The position numbers were made by a program, and so were the translations under genes. Shown here one piece after another: positions 25,848 through 36,306 of a stretch of 64,000 nt of DNA. The stretch is taken from positions 5,518,001-5,582,000 of the forward strand of contig NZ_CP026124.1 in NCBI RefSeq assembly GCF_002902905.1, given 5' to 3'. The notes beneath the pieces were generated by a model. The model was given only the letters and a program-made list of their open reading frames with translations. It did no database searches and was not told the origin of the DNA. Source of the stretch: Achromobacter sp. AONIH1. GTDB taxonomy: Bacteria > Pseudomonadota > Gammaproteobacteria > Burkholderiales > Burkholderiaceae_B. Position 1 is the first letter of the stretch. Each line of letters starts with the position of its first letter.

Positions 25848-28361
25848 ATGACAACCACGCAGGTTGAATCCCTGCTGCGCCCGGATTGCGTGCGCCTGGA
25901 TGCGGCCGTGACCGACAAGCGGCAGGCCATCGCACTGCTCGGACAGCTCCTGGCCGCCGGCGGCTGCACGGACGAAAGGTACGGGCACAGCATGGCGCAG
26001 CGCGAGGCCCTGGCGGATACCTTCCTGGGCGCCGGCGTGGCCATTCCGCACGGCCGGGTCGAAGACCGCCATCTGGTGCGCCGCGATGGACTGGCGGTGC
26101 TGCAGATTCCAGGCGGCATCGAATGGAACCCCGGCCAACGCGTCCGGCTCGTGGTCGGCATCGCGGCCCGCTCGGATGGACATATCGCCATCCTCAAACG
26201 GCTCACCGGCCTGATTCAGGACGAGGCCCGTCTGCGCCAACTGGCCGCGACCCGCGATCCGCAGGACATCATCGCAGCACTGACCGCCGCTGCGCCAAAG
26301 ACCGCGGCAGCCGCGGAGCCCGCCACCGATCTGGAGCACAGCCTGGAATGGATCGTCTCCTATCCGTCCGGCCTGCATGCCCGGCCGGCCTCGACCTGGG
26401 CGCAGGCCGCACAGGCCAGCGGCCTGCCGATACGGGTGCGGCACGGCGCGGACAGCGCCGACGCGCGCAGTCTGGTCGACCTGTTGCAGCTGGGCCTGAC
26501 GGCCAAGGCGCGCGTGGTGTTCTCCGCGTCGGGCAGCGAAGCGCCTGCGGCGCTGGCGAAGTTCCTCGCCGTGGTCAATGGCCTGACCGCCCAGGAACGC
26601 AGCGCCGCCCAGGCGCAGGCGCCCTCCGCCGCGCCAGGCCGGACCTGGCAGCCCGTCACCGCGCTCGCCGCCGTCACGGGCGTCGCAGCCAGCGCGGGCC
26701 TGGCGGTCGGCCGCGTCCGCCGACTTGCCAGCGCCGACGCGCAGGTGCCCGATCGCCCCGCGCCGCTACTCAACGGCAAGGCGCTGCTGGAAGCCGCGCT
26801 GGCCGCTGCCCGCCAGGAAACGCAGGCCCTGGCCGATGCCACCGCCAAGCGCCTGGGCGCGGCCGATGCCGCGATCTTCCAGGCCCAGGCCGGCCTGCTC
26901 GACGACGTCGGCCTGATCACCGACACCTGCCAGCTGATGGCAGCGGGCCACGGCGCGGCCTGGGCCTGGCATGAAGCGGTGCAAGCCCAGGCCGAACGCC
27001 TTTCCGCGCTGGGCAATCCGATGCTGGCCGCCCGCGCGGCCGACCTGCGCGATGTCGGCCTGCGTGCGCTGCGGCACATGGAGCCATCGCTCGCCGGCGA
27101 CTCCGAGCAGGCCGCCACGCACGGCGACCCGGTCGTGCTGATCGCCGCCGATCTCGCGCCTTCCGATACCGCCGCGTTGGATATCCGCCGCGTGGCCGGC
27201 CTGGCGACGACGCTGGGCGGCCCCACCTCGCATACGGCCATCCTGGCGCGCACCCTGGGACTGCCGGCGATCGTCGCCGCGGGCGCGGAGCTGCTGGATC
27301 TTGTCGACGGCGCGCAGGTGATCATCGACGGCGATGCCGGACGCATCCACCTGTCGCCCACCGAGGCAGACCTGGACAGCGCGCGTGCCTGGATCGCGCA
27401 GGCCGAGGCCGCGCGCCAGGCTGCCGCCGCCGAGCGTCAACTGCCGGCCAATACACGGGACGGCCATACCGTCGCCATCGGCGCCAACATCATCCGCGCC
27501 GAACAGGTCGCGTCCGCGCTCGAACAGGGCGCCGAAGGCGTGGGCCTGATGCGCACCGAATTCCTGTTCCTCGAGCGCCACGACACGCCCGGCGAGGACG
27601 AACAGTTCCACGCCTATCGAGGCATGCTGGACGCGCTTGCCGGCCGACCGCTGATCGTCAGGACGCTGGACATCGGCGGCGACAAGCAGGTGCCGCACCT
27701 GGGCCTGCCCGTGGAGGAAAACCCCTTCCTGGGCGTGCGCGGCGCGCGCCTGCTGCTGCGCCGCCCCGATCTGCTGGAACCCCAACTGCGCGCACTCTAC
27801 CGCGCCGCCGCGCAAGGGGGCGACCTGTCCATCATGTTTCCCATGGTCACATCGCTGGCCGAACTGCTTCAGCTTAAGGATGCCTGCGAGCGCGTGCGCG
27901 CCGAACTGGCCGCGCCCAGGATCGCGCTGGGCGTCATGATCGAAGTCCCGGCCGCGGCGCTGCTGGCGGATGCGTTTGCCGAGCACGCGGACTTCTTCTC
28001 GATCGGCACCAACGATCTGACGCAGTACACGCTGGCAATCGATCGCCAGAACCCGGCGCTCGCAAGCGAAGCCGACAGCCTGCACCCGGCGGTGCTGCGC
28101 CTGATCGCGCAGACCGTGCAAGGCGCGCGGACGCATGGGCGATGGGTGGGCGTGTGCGGCGACCTGGCCGGCGACCCGTTTGGCGCAGCGCTGCTGACGG
28201 GCCTCGGCGTGGCGGAGCTGTCGATGGCGCCGCGCGCGATCGCCCCGGTCAAGGCGCGCCTGCGCCGCTCGGCGCTGCCCGAGCTGCAGGCCCTGGCCAC
28301 GCACGCGCAGACACTGACCAGCGCACAGGCCGTGCGCGCGCTGGACGGAGACATGACATGA
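25848..28361 (+). CDS. fruB: Fructose PTS multiphosphoryl transfer protein (EIIA-HPr-EI fusion)
   Basis: An 837-residue cytoplasmic fusion that carries phosphate from PEP to the fructose permease. The EIIA domain is at about 1-150, with active His68 in GAGVAIPHGR. The HPr domain at about 165-250 has His177 in YPSGLHARPAS. The EI domain at about 270-837 has His462 in LGGPTSHTAILARTLGLPAI and the PEP-binding part IGTNDLTQYTLAIDRQNP. The start at 25848 has AGGAG 9 nt upstream. The stop overlaps fruK by 4 bp. A complete phosphorelay in one polypeptide is typical of betaproteobacteria. Confidence 0.95.
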   Translation: MTTTQVESLLRPDCVRLDAAVTDKRQAIALLGQLLAAGGCTDERYGHSMAQREALADTFLGAGVAIPHGRVEDRHLVRRDGLAVLQIPGGIEWNPGQRVRLVVGIAARSDGHIAILKRLTGLIQDEARLRQLAATRDPQDIIAALTAAAPKTAAAAEPATDLEHSLEWIVSYPSGLHARPASTWAQAAQASGLPIRVRHGADSADARSLVDLLQLGLTAKARVVFSASGSEAPAALAKFLAVVNGLTAQERSAAQAQAPSAAPGRTWQPVTALAAVTGVAASAGLAVGRVRRLASADAQVPDRPAPLLNGKALLEAALAAARQETQALADATAKRLGAADAAIFQAQAGLLDDVGLITDTCQLMAAGHGAAWAWHEAVQAQAERLSALGNPMLAARAADLRDVGLRALRHMEPSLAGDSEQAATHGDPVVLIAADLAPSDTAALDIRRVAGLATTLGGPTSHTAILARTLGLPAIVAAGAELLDLVDGAQVIIDGDAGRIHLSPTEADLDSARAWIAQAEAARQAAAAERQLPANTRDGHTVAIGANIIRAEQVASALEQGAEGVGLMRTEFLFLERHDTPGEDEQFHAYRGMLDALAGRPLIVRTLDIGGDKQVPHLGLPVEENPFLGVRGARLLLRRPDLLEPQLRALYRAAAQGGDLSIMFPMVTSLAELLQLKDACERVRAELAAPRIALGVMIEVPAAALLADAFAEHADFFSIGTNDLTQYTLAIDRQNPALASEADSLHPAVLRLIAQTVQGARTHGRWVGVCGDLAGDPFGAALLTGLGVAELSMAPRAIAPVKARLRRSALPELQALATHAQTLTSAQAVRALDGDMT

Positions 28362-29311
28362 AGCTGATCACCGTCACCCTGAACCCGGCGGTCGACGCCA
28401 CCGTCACACTGGACAGGCTTGAACGCGGACACGTACATCGCGCCAAGTCGATCCGGCACGATGCCGGGGGCAAGGGCGTCAACGTCGCTTCCTGCCTGGC
28501 GGACTGGGGGCTGGACGTCGCCGCCACGGGCCTGCTGGGCCGCGAGAACGCCGGCGTCTTCGAGGCCCTGTTTCGCGCCAAGCGCATCGAGGACCGCTTC
28601 GTGCGGGCCGACGGCGCGACCCGCACCAATATCAAGCTGGTGGACAGCGACGCCACCACCGACATCAATCTGCCCGGCCTGACCGCGACCGGGGAACTGC
28701 TGACTGAAGCCGAGGCCACCTTGCTGACCCTGGCCGAACCCGGCGCGCTCGTGGTGCTGGCGGGCAGCCTGCCGCTAGGCTGCCCGCCGGACCACTACGG
28801 CCGCCTGATCGCCCGGCTGCAATCCCGGGGCGTGCGCGTACTGCTGGACACCAGCGGCGATGCGCTGGCCGATGCGCTGGCGGGCCCCGCCCTGCCCTGG
28901 GCCATCAAGCCCAACCGCGACGAACTGGCCGAATGGGCGGGCCAGCCGCTGAACACGGTCAGGCACATCGCCGCGCAAGCGCAACGGCTGCGCGAACAGG
29001 GCCTGGGACTGGTGGCGGTATCGATGGGCGAGCAAGGCGCCTTGTTCGCCACGGAGCATGGCGTGCTGCATGCGCAGTTGCCAGCCACCGCCGTGGCCAG
29101 CACCGTCGGCGCGGGCGACGCCATGGTCGCCGGCATCGCCGCGGCCCTGGCCGAACAGGCGGATACCGAGCGCGTGGCGCGCCTGGCGGTCGCCTTCGCC
29201 GTCGCCAAGCTCGGGCTGGCCGGCCCCAACCTGCCCTCGGCGACCATCGTCGCCGAACTGGCCGAGCGCGTGTCGCTGCGGCCCATCTCGACTCCGGGAA
29301 ACCAAGCATGA
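28358..29311 (+). CDS. fruK: 1-phosphofructokinase
   Basis: A 317-residue PfkB-family kinase converting fructose 1-phosphate to fructose 1,6-bisphosphate with ATP. Signatures are [12 protein letters not shown] at the start, [17 protein letters not shown], and the C-terminal anion hole [20 protein letters not shown]. The start overlaps the fruB stop (ATGA) and its stop overlaps fruA (ATGA), so the three are coupled. Confidence 0.95.
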   Translation: MKLITVTLNPAVDATVTLDRLERGHVHRAKSIRHDAGGKGVNVASCLADWGLDVAATGLLGRENAGVFEALFRAKRIEDRFVRADGATRTNIKLVDSDATTDINLPGLTATGELLTEAEATLLTLAEPGALVVLAGSLPLGCPPDHYGRLIARLQSRGVRVLLDTSGDALADALAGPALPWAIKPNRDELAEWAGQPLNTVRHIAAQAQRLREQGLGLVAVSMGEQGALFATEHGVLHAQLPATAVASTVGAGDAMVAGIAAALAEQADTERVARLAVAFAVAKLGLAGPNLPSATIVAELAERVSLRPISTPGNQA

Positions 29312-31101
29312 ACAAGATCTGGATAGCCATCGAGGCCGGCGGCAGTGCGGTCGCCGGCGCGCTTGCGAGCGCGGCCCTGCGCAAGGCGGCCACGGAACGC
29401 GGCTGGGACTGCGATATCGAAATCCGCAACGCCGCCGGCATGCAGCAGGCCTATGCCGGCGCCGCGCCCAAGCCCGGCGATGTCCTGCTGTTGATCGGCG
29501 GCGCGCAGCCGGCCGTGCCGCAGGCAGGACTGGCTCGCGGCGTGGCGGGCCTGGATGAAGCGCTGGCGGCGCCCGACCGCGTCATCGCGGCAGCGATCGC
29601 GCAGGGACAGGCCCCGGACACCGGCGCGGGCGCCCGGGCCGCCGCCCACGCGGCCGGCGCCAATGCGGCGCCCCTCTCCTCCGACGCCGCGTCCCCTGGC
29701 GCTCCTCGCGCCGGCGCCAAACGCATCGTTGCCGTCACGTCCTGCCCCACCGGCATCGCCCATACTTTCATGGCGGCCGAGGGTTTGACACAGGCCGCCC
29801 ACGCCCTCGGTCATCACATCCGCGTCGAGACGCAGGGATCGGTGGGCTCGGGAACACCGCTGACGACCGAGGAAATCGCGGCGGCCGATCTCGTCATCAT
29901 CGCCGCCGACCGCGAGGTGGACCGCTCGCGCTTCGGCGGCAAGCGCGTCCATGCGTCCAACACCAAGCCCGCCATCAGCGACGGCCAGGCCCTGATCGCG
30001 CACGCCTTCGAGCAGGCCAGTCTGCAAGCCGCGAGCAGCGACGCCGCCGGCCCGACCCAGGCCCAGCCGCGCCGCGCGGGACCGTACAAACACCTGATGA
30101 CGGGCGTGTCCTTCATGCTGCCCTTCGTCGTGGCCGGCGGCCTGCTGATCGCGCTGGCCTTCGCGCTGGGCGGCATCTACGCCAGCGACGAATCCCAGGC
30201 CGGCACGCTGGCCCACGCGCTGTTCCAGATCGGTGCGCAAGGCGGATTCGCGCTGATCGTGCCGGCGCTGGCCGGCTACATCGCCTACTCCATCGCGGAC
30301 CGGCCCGGCATCGCGCCCGGCATGATCGGCGGCCTGCTGGCGGCGAACATGGGCACGGGCTTCCTGGGCGGCATCGTGGCCGGATTCATCGCCGGGTACG
30401 GTACGGATTTCATGAACCGGCGTATCCCGCTGCCCAAGCAGTTGCAGGGACTCAAGCCCGTGCTGATCCTGCCGCTGCTGGGCACCTTGCTGACCGGATT
30501 GCTGATCACCCAGGTGGTCGGCGCGCCGGTGGCGGCGGCGCAGACCTTCCTGACCGACTGGCTGCGCGGCATGCAGGGCGCCAGCGCCGTCATGCTGGGC
30601 ATGCTGCTGGGCGGCATGATGGCCTTCGACATGGGCGGCCCGGTCAACAAGGCGGCCTATGCTTTTTCCACCTCGCTGATCGCCAGCCACGTGTATACGC
30701 CCATGGCCGCGACCATGGCCGCCGGCATGACGCCGCCGCTGGCCATCGCGCTGGCCACGCGGCTGTTCGCCAACCGCTACACCGCCGAAGAACGCGAAGC
30801 CGGCGGCGCCACCGGCATCCTGGGCCTGGCCTTCATCACCGAGGGCGCAATTCCCTTCGTGGCGCGCGACCCGTTGCGCATGATCCCGTCGCTGATGGCG
30901 GGCTCGGCCGTCACCGGCGCCATCTCGATGGCCATCGGGGCGGAATTGAAGGTGCCGCACGGCGGGATCTTCGTGCTGCCCATTCCCGGCGCGGTCACGC
31001 ACCTGCTGGGCTATGTCGCGGCGCTGATCGCCGGGACGCTGGTCAGCGCGCTGGCGATCGGACTGCTGAAGCGGCCGCTGGCGGCGGCGCAACCGAAATA
31101 A
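29308..31101 (+). CDS. fruA: Fructose PTS permease, EIIB'BC
   Basis: A 597-residue inner-membrane permease that imports fructose as fructose 1-phosphate. The N-terminal degenerate IIB' domain (about 1-100) lacks the active cysteine. IIB (about 137-235) has Cys146 in [19 protein letters not shown]. The membrane IIC domain (about 250-590) has many helices and the signature [16 protein letters not shown]. The start overlaps fruK by 4 bp. An IS element separates it from the terminator at 32531. Confidence 0.95.
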   Translation: MNKIWIAIEAGGSAVAGALASAALRKAATERGWDCDIEIRNAAGMQQAYAGAAPKPGDVLLLIGGAQPAVPQAGLARGVAGLDEALAAPDRVIAAAIAQGQAPDTGAGARAAAHAAGANAAPLSSDAASPGAPRAGAKRIVAVTSCPTGIAHTFMAAEGLTQAAHALGHHIRVETQGSVGSGTPLTTEEIAAADLVIIAADREVDRSRFGGKRVHASNTKPAISDGQALIAHAFEQASLQAASSDAAGPTQAQPRRAGPYKHLMTGVSFMLPFVVAGGLLIALAFALGGIYASDESQAGTLAHALFQIGAQGGFALIVPALAGYIAYSIADRPGIAPGMIGGLLAANMGTGFLGGIVAGFIAGYGTDFMNRRIPLPKQLQGLKPVLILPLLGTLLTGLLITQVVGAPVAAAQTFLTDWLRGMQGASAVMLGMLLGGMMAFDMGGPVNKAAYAFSTSLIASHVYTPMAATMAAGMTPPLAIALATRLFANRYTAEEREAGGATGILGLAFITEGAIPFVARDPLRMIPSLMAGSAVTGAISMAIGAELKVPHGGIFVLPIPGAVTHLLGYVAALIAGTLVSALAIGLLKRPLAAAQPK

Positions 31102-31184
31102 GGGCTGCGCAACCGCAGTCGCCACGCGCGTGCGGCCTGCCTGGCAACACGTTTCCTCGGGAAGCGCGCAGCAATGGAAAATCT

Positions 31185-31198
31185 ATGGTCAGCCCGAT
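31185..31198 (+). repeat. Left subterminal inverted repeat of the IS element
   Basis: ATGGTCAGCCCGAT, an exact inverted copy of 32511-32524. It lies 84 bp after the fruA stop. Confidence 0.85.
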
Positions 31199-31433
31199 TT
31201 TTGCAAGCGAGGCGGTGTAGGCGTAAATTGGGCTTGCTCAAATCTATTCGGAGTCAGTTGGGGCTAGGCCCCCCGCTCCATGATGAGAGTCGCGCCCGGC
31301 AAACCTAAAAAGCCCCTCAGCATCGCGGTGCTGGATTTCATGTCAGGTTTCTTGCCAGGCCGTTGAGCCGTTTATGTCTTCACGTACTCGCGTCGCAAAA
31401 CCAGGAAGTGACTGCGTAAAACGGTGATGAAGG

Positions 31434-32459
31434 TCAGGCTGGCGCTACAGTCTGCTCACTTCGGTAGTTCGTTCCATTGGCGAGGATGGCCCAGGCGATC
31501 CTCGCCAATTTATTGGCCAGCGCACAAGCGACCACGTTCGAGTGACGTCGGGCCTGCAGCTCGCGCACCCAGGCGCCTAGCCGGTCGGTTCGTCGCTCCA
31601 CGTGTCGCATGATCGCGCGAGCGCCCTGTACCAACAATCGTCTAAGGTTCTTGTCGCCCCGTTTGCTGATGCCCAGGAGCGTGGGTTTGCCGCCCGTGCT
31701 GTACTGGCGAGGCACCAAGCCTACCGAAGCGGCGAACTGGCGCGCCGAACCAAATTGCCGCGCATCGCCCAGCTCAGTCATCAGCACGCTAGCAGTGATT
31801 GGCCCGATGCCGGGGATCTGAAGCAGCCGCTGGCTGCGTTCATCCTCGCGCAGCTGTAGACACAGCTCACGCTCAATCTGGCCTACCTGCTCATCCAGAT
31901 ACTGAAAGTGCGATCGCAGCCGCTCCAGCAGCGCGCCTAGTTGGGGCGGCAGCGCGTGTTCGGCCAGAACCGCTGGCAAGCGTCGCAGAATCGCCTGACC
32001 ACGAGGCAGGCTGATGCCAAACTCCAGCAAAAAGGCGTGCACCTGGTTGATCACGCCCGTGCGCTGAGCGACCAGTGATTCACGCACCCGATGCAGGGCA
32101 GAGACGGTCTGCTGAGCCTGATTGCGCACGCTCACGAACCGCATGCTCGGGCGCGAGGCCGCCTCGCAGATCGCCTGGGCATCGGCGAAGTCATTCTTGT
32201 TGCCCTGTACGAAGGGGCGCACGAACTGGGGGGAAATGAGCTTGGCCTGGTGGCCCAGTTCTTCGATGCGGCGCGCCATCCAGTGCGCGCCGGCGCAGGC
32301 CTCCATCACCACTGTGCTGCGCGGTGTGTTGCCCAGTAACTTGAACAGATCCTGGCGCGAGCACTTCTTGCGAAACATCATCCTGCCGGCCGCGTCCTGC
32401 CCATGCAGATGGAAGCTGTGTTTGCCCAGATCGATGCCAATCAGCGTGACGGTGCTCAT
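31434..32459 (-). CDS. IS110/IS1111 transposase
   Basis: A 341-residue DEDD transposase. The N-terminal RuvC-like domain begins LIGIDLGKHSFHLHGQDAAG and continues with VVMEACAGAHWMARRI and NKNDFADAQAICEAASRPSM, which supply the acidic residues. The C-terminal transposase-20 domain contains LLQIPGIGPITASVLMTELG and the serine-region motif FGSARQFAASVGLVPRQYST. The ATG at 32459 has GGGAGA about 7 nt upstream; a longer reading to 32489 is unlikely. Full length and intact, so the element may be active. Confidence 0.93.
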   Translation of the reverse strand: MSTVTLIGIDLGKHSFHLHGQDAAGRMMFRKKCSRQDLFKLLGNTPRSTVVMEACAGAHWMARRIEELGHQAKLISPQFVRPFVQGNKNDFADAQAICEAASRPSMRFVSVRNQAQQTVSALHRVRESLVAQRTGVINQVHAFLLEFGISLPRGQAILRRLPAVLAEHALPPQLGALLERLRSHFQYLDEQVGQIERELCLQLREDERSQRLLQIPGIGPITASVLMTELGDARQFGSARQFAASVGLVPRQYSTGGKPTLLGISKRGDKNLRRLLVQGARAIMRHVERRTDRLGAWVRELQARRHSNVVACALANKLARIAWAILANGTNYRSEQTVAPA

Positions 32460-32510
32460 GAGAGGTCTCCCAAAAAGAACAATCCCCACTCAGCGTACCG
32501 CTTCGTGGGG

Positions 32511-32524
32511 ATCGGGCTGACCAT
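32511..32524 (-). repeat. Right subterminal inverted repeat of the IS element
   Basis: ATCGGGCTGACCAT, the exact inverse of 31185-31198. It is separated by only 6 bp from the hairpin terminator at 32531. Confidence 0.85.
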
Positions 32525-32530
32525 CTCATT

Positions 32531-32554
32531 AGCCCCCGATGAACGGGGGCTTTT
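32531..32554 (+). terminator. Rho-independent terminator, probably of the fru operon
   Basis: Perfect stem AGCCCCCG (32531-32538) with CGGGGGCT (32544-32551), 5-nt loop, then T-run on the plus strand. It probably served fruBKA before the IS inserted between fruA and it. The minus strand lacks a T-run, so it is weaker for purA. Confidence 0.7.
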
Positions 32555-32603
32555 CACATCAAGACCGGCGCGAAGCCGAGCCGCAACGCGGCCCGGCCGG
32601 CGT

Positions 32604-33971
<1,368 letters not shown>

Positions 33972-33975
33972 TTAG

Positions 33976-35133
33976 TCACAGCGTTCTGACCGTCCAGGCG
34001 CCATCCTGCAGCGCCAGCTCGCGATCGCAAACGAATTCGTCCTGATCCTGCTCGTGACCGGGCAATACCTGAACGACGATTTCCCCCGACCGGCGCAGGC
34101 GGCGCACCGCCTCGGTCAGGGCGGGCTCCTGGCCCCAGGGCGCGCGCACCGCGCGAGCCCGTTCCGCCGGCGGCAGACCGGCCGCCAGCTTGCGTAAATC
34201 GAGGCTGAAGCCGGTGGCCGGACGCGCGCGGCCGAAAGCCCGGCTGACGTCGTCGTAACGGCCGCCGGAAACCAGCGCATCGCGCCAGCCTTCAGCGTAG
34301 AGCGCGAACTTCACGCCCGAGTGATAGCCATAGCCGCCAACATCGGCCAGGTCGATGCTGAATGCCGTGTCGGGCATCGCATCGGTCAGCGCCTGCAGCG
34401 CGTCCAGCGCCGCCGCCACGCCGGGCAACAGCGGCAGTTCGCGGCGCGCCTGCTTCAGCACCTCGGGCCCGCCGTACAGGTTGGGCAGCAGGCGCAGCGC
34501 GTTGAGCGTCTCGTCGCGCAGGCCGGGCGCGCGCCTGGCCAGTTCGACCAGGCCGGGCACGTCCTTCTCGCGCAGCAGCGGGAACAGCGCTTCCGACAGG
34601 CTCTCGGCCACCGGATCCGATTCCAGGATGGCCCGCAGCACGCCGGGATGACAGAGGTCCAGGCGCGGATTGCGCACGCCGGCGATGGCGACGGTCTCCA
34701 GGACCAGCTGGATGATTTCCAGGTCAGCCTCGAAGCCGGCATGGCCGTAGATCTCGGCGCCGATCTGCAGCAGCTCGCGGCTGGACAGCAGGTCCGCCGG
34801 GCGAGCGTGCAGCACGTTGCCGCAATAACACAGGCGGGTCACGCCGGCGCGGTTCAGCAGGTGGGCGTCGATGCGCGTCACTTGCGGGGTCATGTCCGCC
34901 CGCACGCCCAGCGTGCGGCCCGAAAGCTGGTCGATCAGCTTGCAGGTGCGCAGATCCAGATCGCTGCCGGTGCCCGACAGCAATGAATCGATGTATTCGA
35001 CCAGGGGCGGCGCGACCAGCTCGAAACCGTAAGTGCGATACAGATCGAGAAGTTCGCGGCGCAGTTCCTCGATGCGCCGGGCCTCGGCCGGAAGTACGTC
35101 GGCGAGGCTCTCGGGCAGCAACCAGTTACCCAT
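33976..35133 (-). CDS. hisZ: ATP phosphoribosyltransferase regulatory subunit
   Basis: A 385-residue HisRS-like protein without tRNA ligase function; it forms the octamer with short-form HisG at the first step of histidine synthesis. The class II fold shows [40 protein letters not shown] and [20 protein letters not shown]. Its neighbours (hflC upstream, purA downstream) match the order seen in related genomes. A leader hairpin at 35187-35220 may control it. Confidence 0.94.
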   Translation of the reverse strand: MGNWLLPESLADVLPAEARRIEELRRELLDLYRTYGFELVAPPLVEYIDSLLSGTGSDLDLRTCKLIDQLSGRTLGVRADMTPQVTRIDAHLLNRAGVTRLCYCGNVLHARPADLLSSRELLQIGAEIYGHAGFEADLEIIQLVLETVAIAGVRNPRLDLCHPGVLRAILESDPVAESLSEALFPLLREKDVPGLVELARRAPGLRDETLNALRLLPNLYGGPEVLKQARRELPLLPGVAAALDALQALTDAMPDTAFSIDLADVGGYGYHSGVKFALYAEGWRDALVSGGRYDDVSRAFGRARPATGFSLDLRKLAAGLPPAERARAVRAPWGQEPALTEAVRRLRRSGEIVVQVLPGHEQDQDEFVCDRELALQDGAWTVRTL

Positions 35134-35176
35134 GAGTGTTTCCCTGAAGAACGCCTAGTGATGCGTGGGCGTCGCC

Positions 35177-35220
35177 CAAACGAAAAGCGGCTGAGGGGCG
35201 TAAGCCCGCTCAGCCGCTGC
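35177..35220 (-). terminator. Hairpin terminator / possible attenuator in the hisZ leader
   Basis: On the minus strand, AGCGGCTGAG pairs with CTCAGCCGCT (10 bp) and an inner GGGC/GCCC extends the stem; TTTTCGTTT follows. It lies about 50 bp upstream of the hisZ ATG and within 60 nt of a possible TACAAT -10 box (35250-35245). An 8-base segment inside the hairpin (GCTTACGC on the minus strand) is complementary to GCGTAAGC upstream (35241-35234), which would allow an alternative fold. Confidence 0.6.
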
Positions 35221-35336
35221 GGAATGTTTTCTAGCTTACGCGGTATTGTACATGGTTCAGCGACGCGCGCCAGCCGCCCCGCACCGAGGCTCAAGCCGTC
35301 CCCGATTCCCGACCCGATCTGCGCGGGCCGCAAAGC

Positions 35337-35366
35337 AAAAGCCCCTTGGCGAGCCAAGGGGCTTTT
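35337..35366 (-). terminator. Bidirectional intrinsic terminator after hflC
   Basis: AAAAGCCCCTTGGC and GCCAAGGGGCTTTT form a perfect 14-bp stem with a 2-nt centre, giving A- and T-runs on both strands. It lies 23 bp after the hflC stop. Confidence 0.85.
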
Positions 35367-35388
35367 GCCGGCCGGGGGCCGTGCGGGC

Positions 35389-36288
35389 TTACTTGGCCGG
35401 CACGGTCACCGGCGCCAGGGCCGCGCCCGGATCCTTCATGAACTGGAAGAAGCTGGAGCTGGGGTCGACCACCAGCACGTCGCCCGGCTTCGAGAACGAA
35501 GCGCGGTAGGCTTCCAGGCTCTTGTAGTACGTGTAGAACTGCGGGTTCTTGCCATAGGCCTGTGCATAGATCGATGCCGCCGCGGCATCGCCCTCGCCCA
35601 TGACGCCCTGCGCCTTGGCATAGGCTTGGGCCACGATGACCTCGCGCTGGCGGTCGGCTTCGGCGCGGATCTTCTCGCCCTCGGCCGCGCCGATCGAGCG
35701 CAGCTCGTTGGCCACGCGGGTACGCTCGGCTTCCATGCGGCGATACACCGACTCGGAGATCTCGGGCGCGAACTCGATGCGGCGCAGGCGCACGTCGACG
35801 ACCTGCACGCCCAGCGGCTCGGCGCGCTTGGCCACGTTGGTCAGGATTTCGGCCATGACCTTGTCGCGCTCGGACGAAACGACGTCACGCACGGTGCGCA
35901 CGTTGACCGAAGCGTTCAGCGCGTCGCGGATCTGCGCCTGCAGGCGTTCCTGCGCGGCGCGTTCGTTGCCGCCGAAGGTCACGTAGTACAGGCGGGGATC
36001 CGCGATGCGCCACTTGACGTAGGAGTCGATCAGCAGGTTCTTCTTTTCGGAAGTCTGGATGCGCTCGGCGTCGTTGGTTTCGATGGTCAGGATGCGCTTG
36101 TCCAGCGTCACCACGTTCTGGAACGGCGGCGGCGCCTTGAAGTACAGGCCCGGTTCGCTGATGACCTTGCGCACTTCGCCCAGCGAGAACACCAGGGCGT
36201 AGTCACGCTCGCGCACCACGAAGACGCAGGAAGAAAGGGCGGCCAGCACGATGAGCAGGCCGACCAGGATAGGCATGAGACGTTGCAT
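35389..36288 (-). CDS. hflC: HflC, FtsH protease modulator
   Basis: A 299-residue SPFH/Band 7 protein. An N-terminal membrane anchor (LMPILVGLLIVLAALSSCVF) precedes the periplasmic Band 7 domain, with ALVFSLGEVRKVISEPGLYF and DSYVKWRIADPRLYYVTFGG, then coiled coil around EAERTRVANELRSIGAAEGE. With HflK it forms the large ring around FtsH in the inner membrane. It starts 18 bp after the hflK stop. Confidence 0.96.
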   Translation of the reverse strand: MQRLMPILVGLLIVLAALSSCVFVVRERDYALVFSLGEVRKVISEPGLYFKAPPPFQNVVTLDKRILTIETNDAERIQTSEKKNLLIDSYVKWRIADPRLYYVTFGGNERAAQERLQAQIRDALNASVNVRTVRDVVSSERDKVMAEILTNVAKRAEPLGVQVVDVRLRRIEFAPEISESVYRRMEAERTRVANELRSIGAAEGEKIRAEADRQREVIVAQAYAKAQGVMGEGDAAAASIYAQAYGKNPQFYTYYKSLEAYRASFSKPGDVLVVDPSSSFFQFMKDPGAALAPVTVPAK

Positions 36289-36306
36289 GATCAGTGGTCC
36301 TCCGGA

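Larger units (their letters stand above)
31185..32524 (-). mobile_element. IS110-family (IS1111-type) insertion sequence
   Basis: The element is framed by a perfect 14-bp inverted repeat: ATGGTCAGCCCGAT at 31185-31198 and its complement at 32511-32524. IS1111-type elements carry subterminal inverted repeats of this length with a few extra bases outside, so the true ends are probably a few bp further out. One transposase gene (31434-32459, minus) fills most of it; about 235 bp of non-coding sequence follow the transposase. Total size about 1.35 kb fits the group. It resembles the IS1663 type known from Bordetella, but this is not verified. Confidence 0.85.

Noticed and set aside
31264..31290. 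TAGGCCCCCCG followed by GAGAGTCG, resembling the tRNA-Ile 3' end
   Set aside because: Only 11 contiguous bases plus a short separated match, inside the IS element; too short to be an attachment site.
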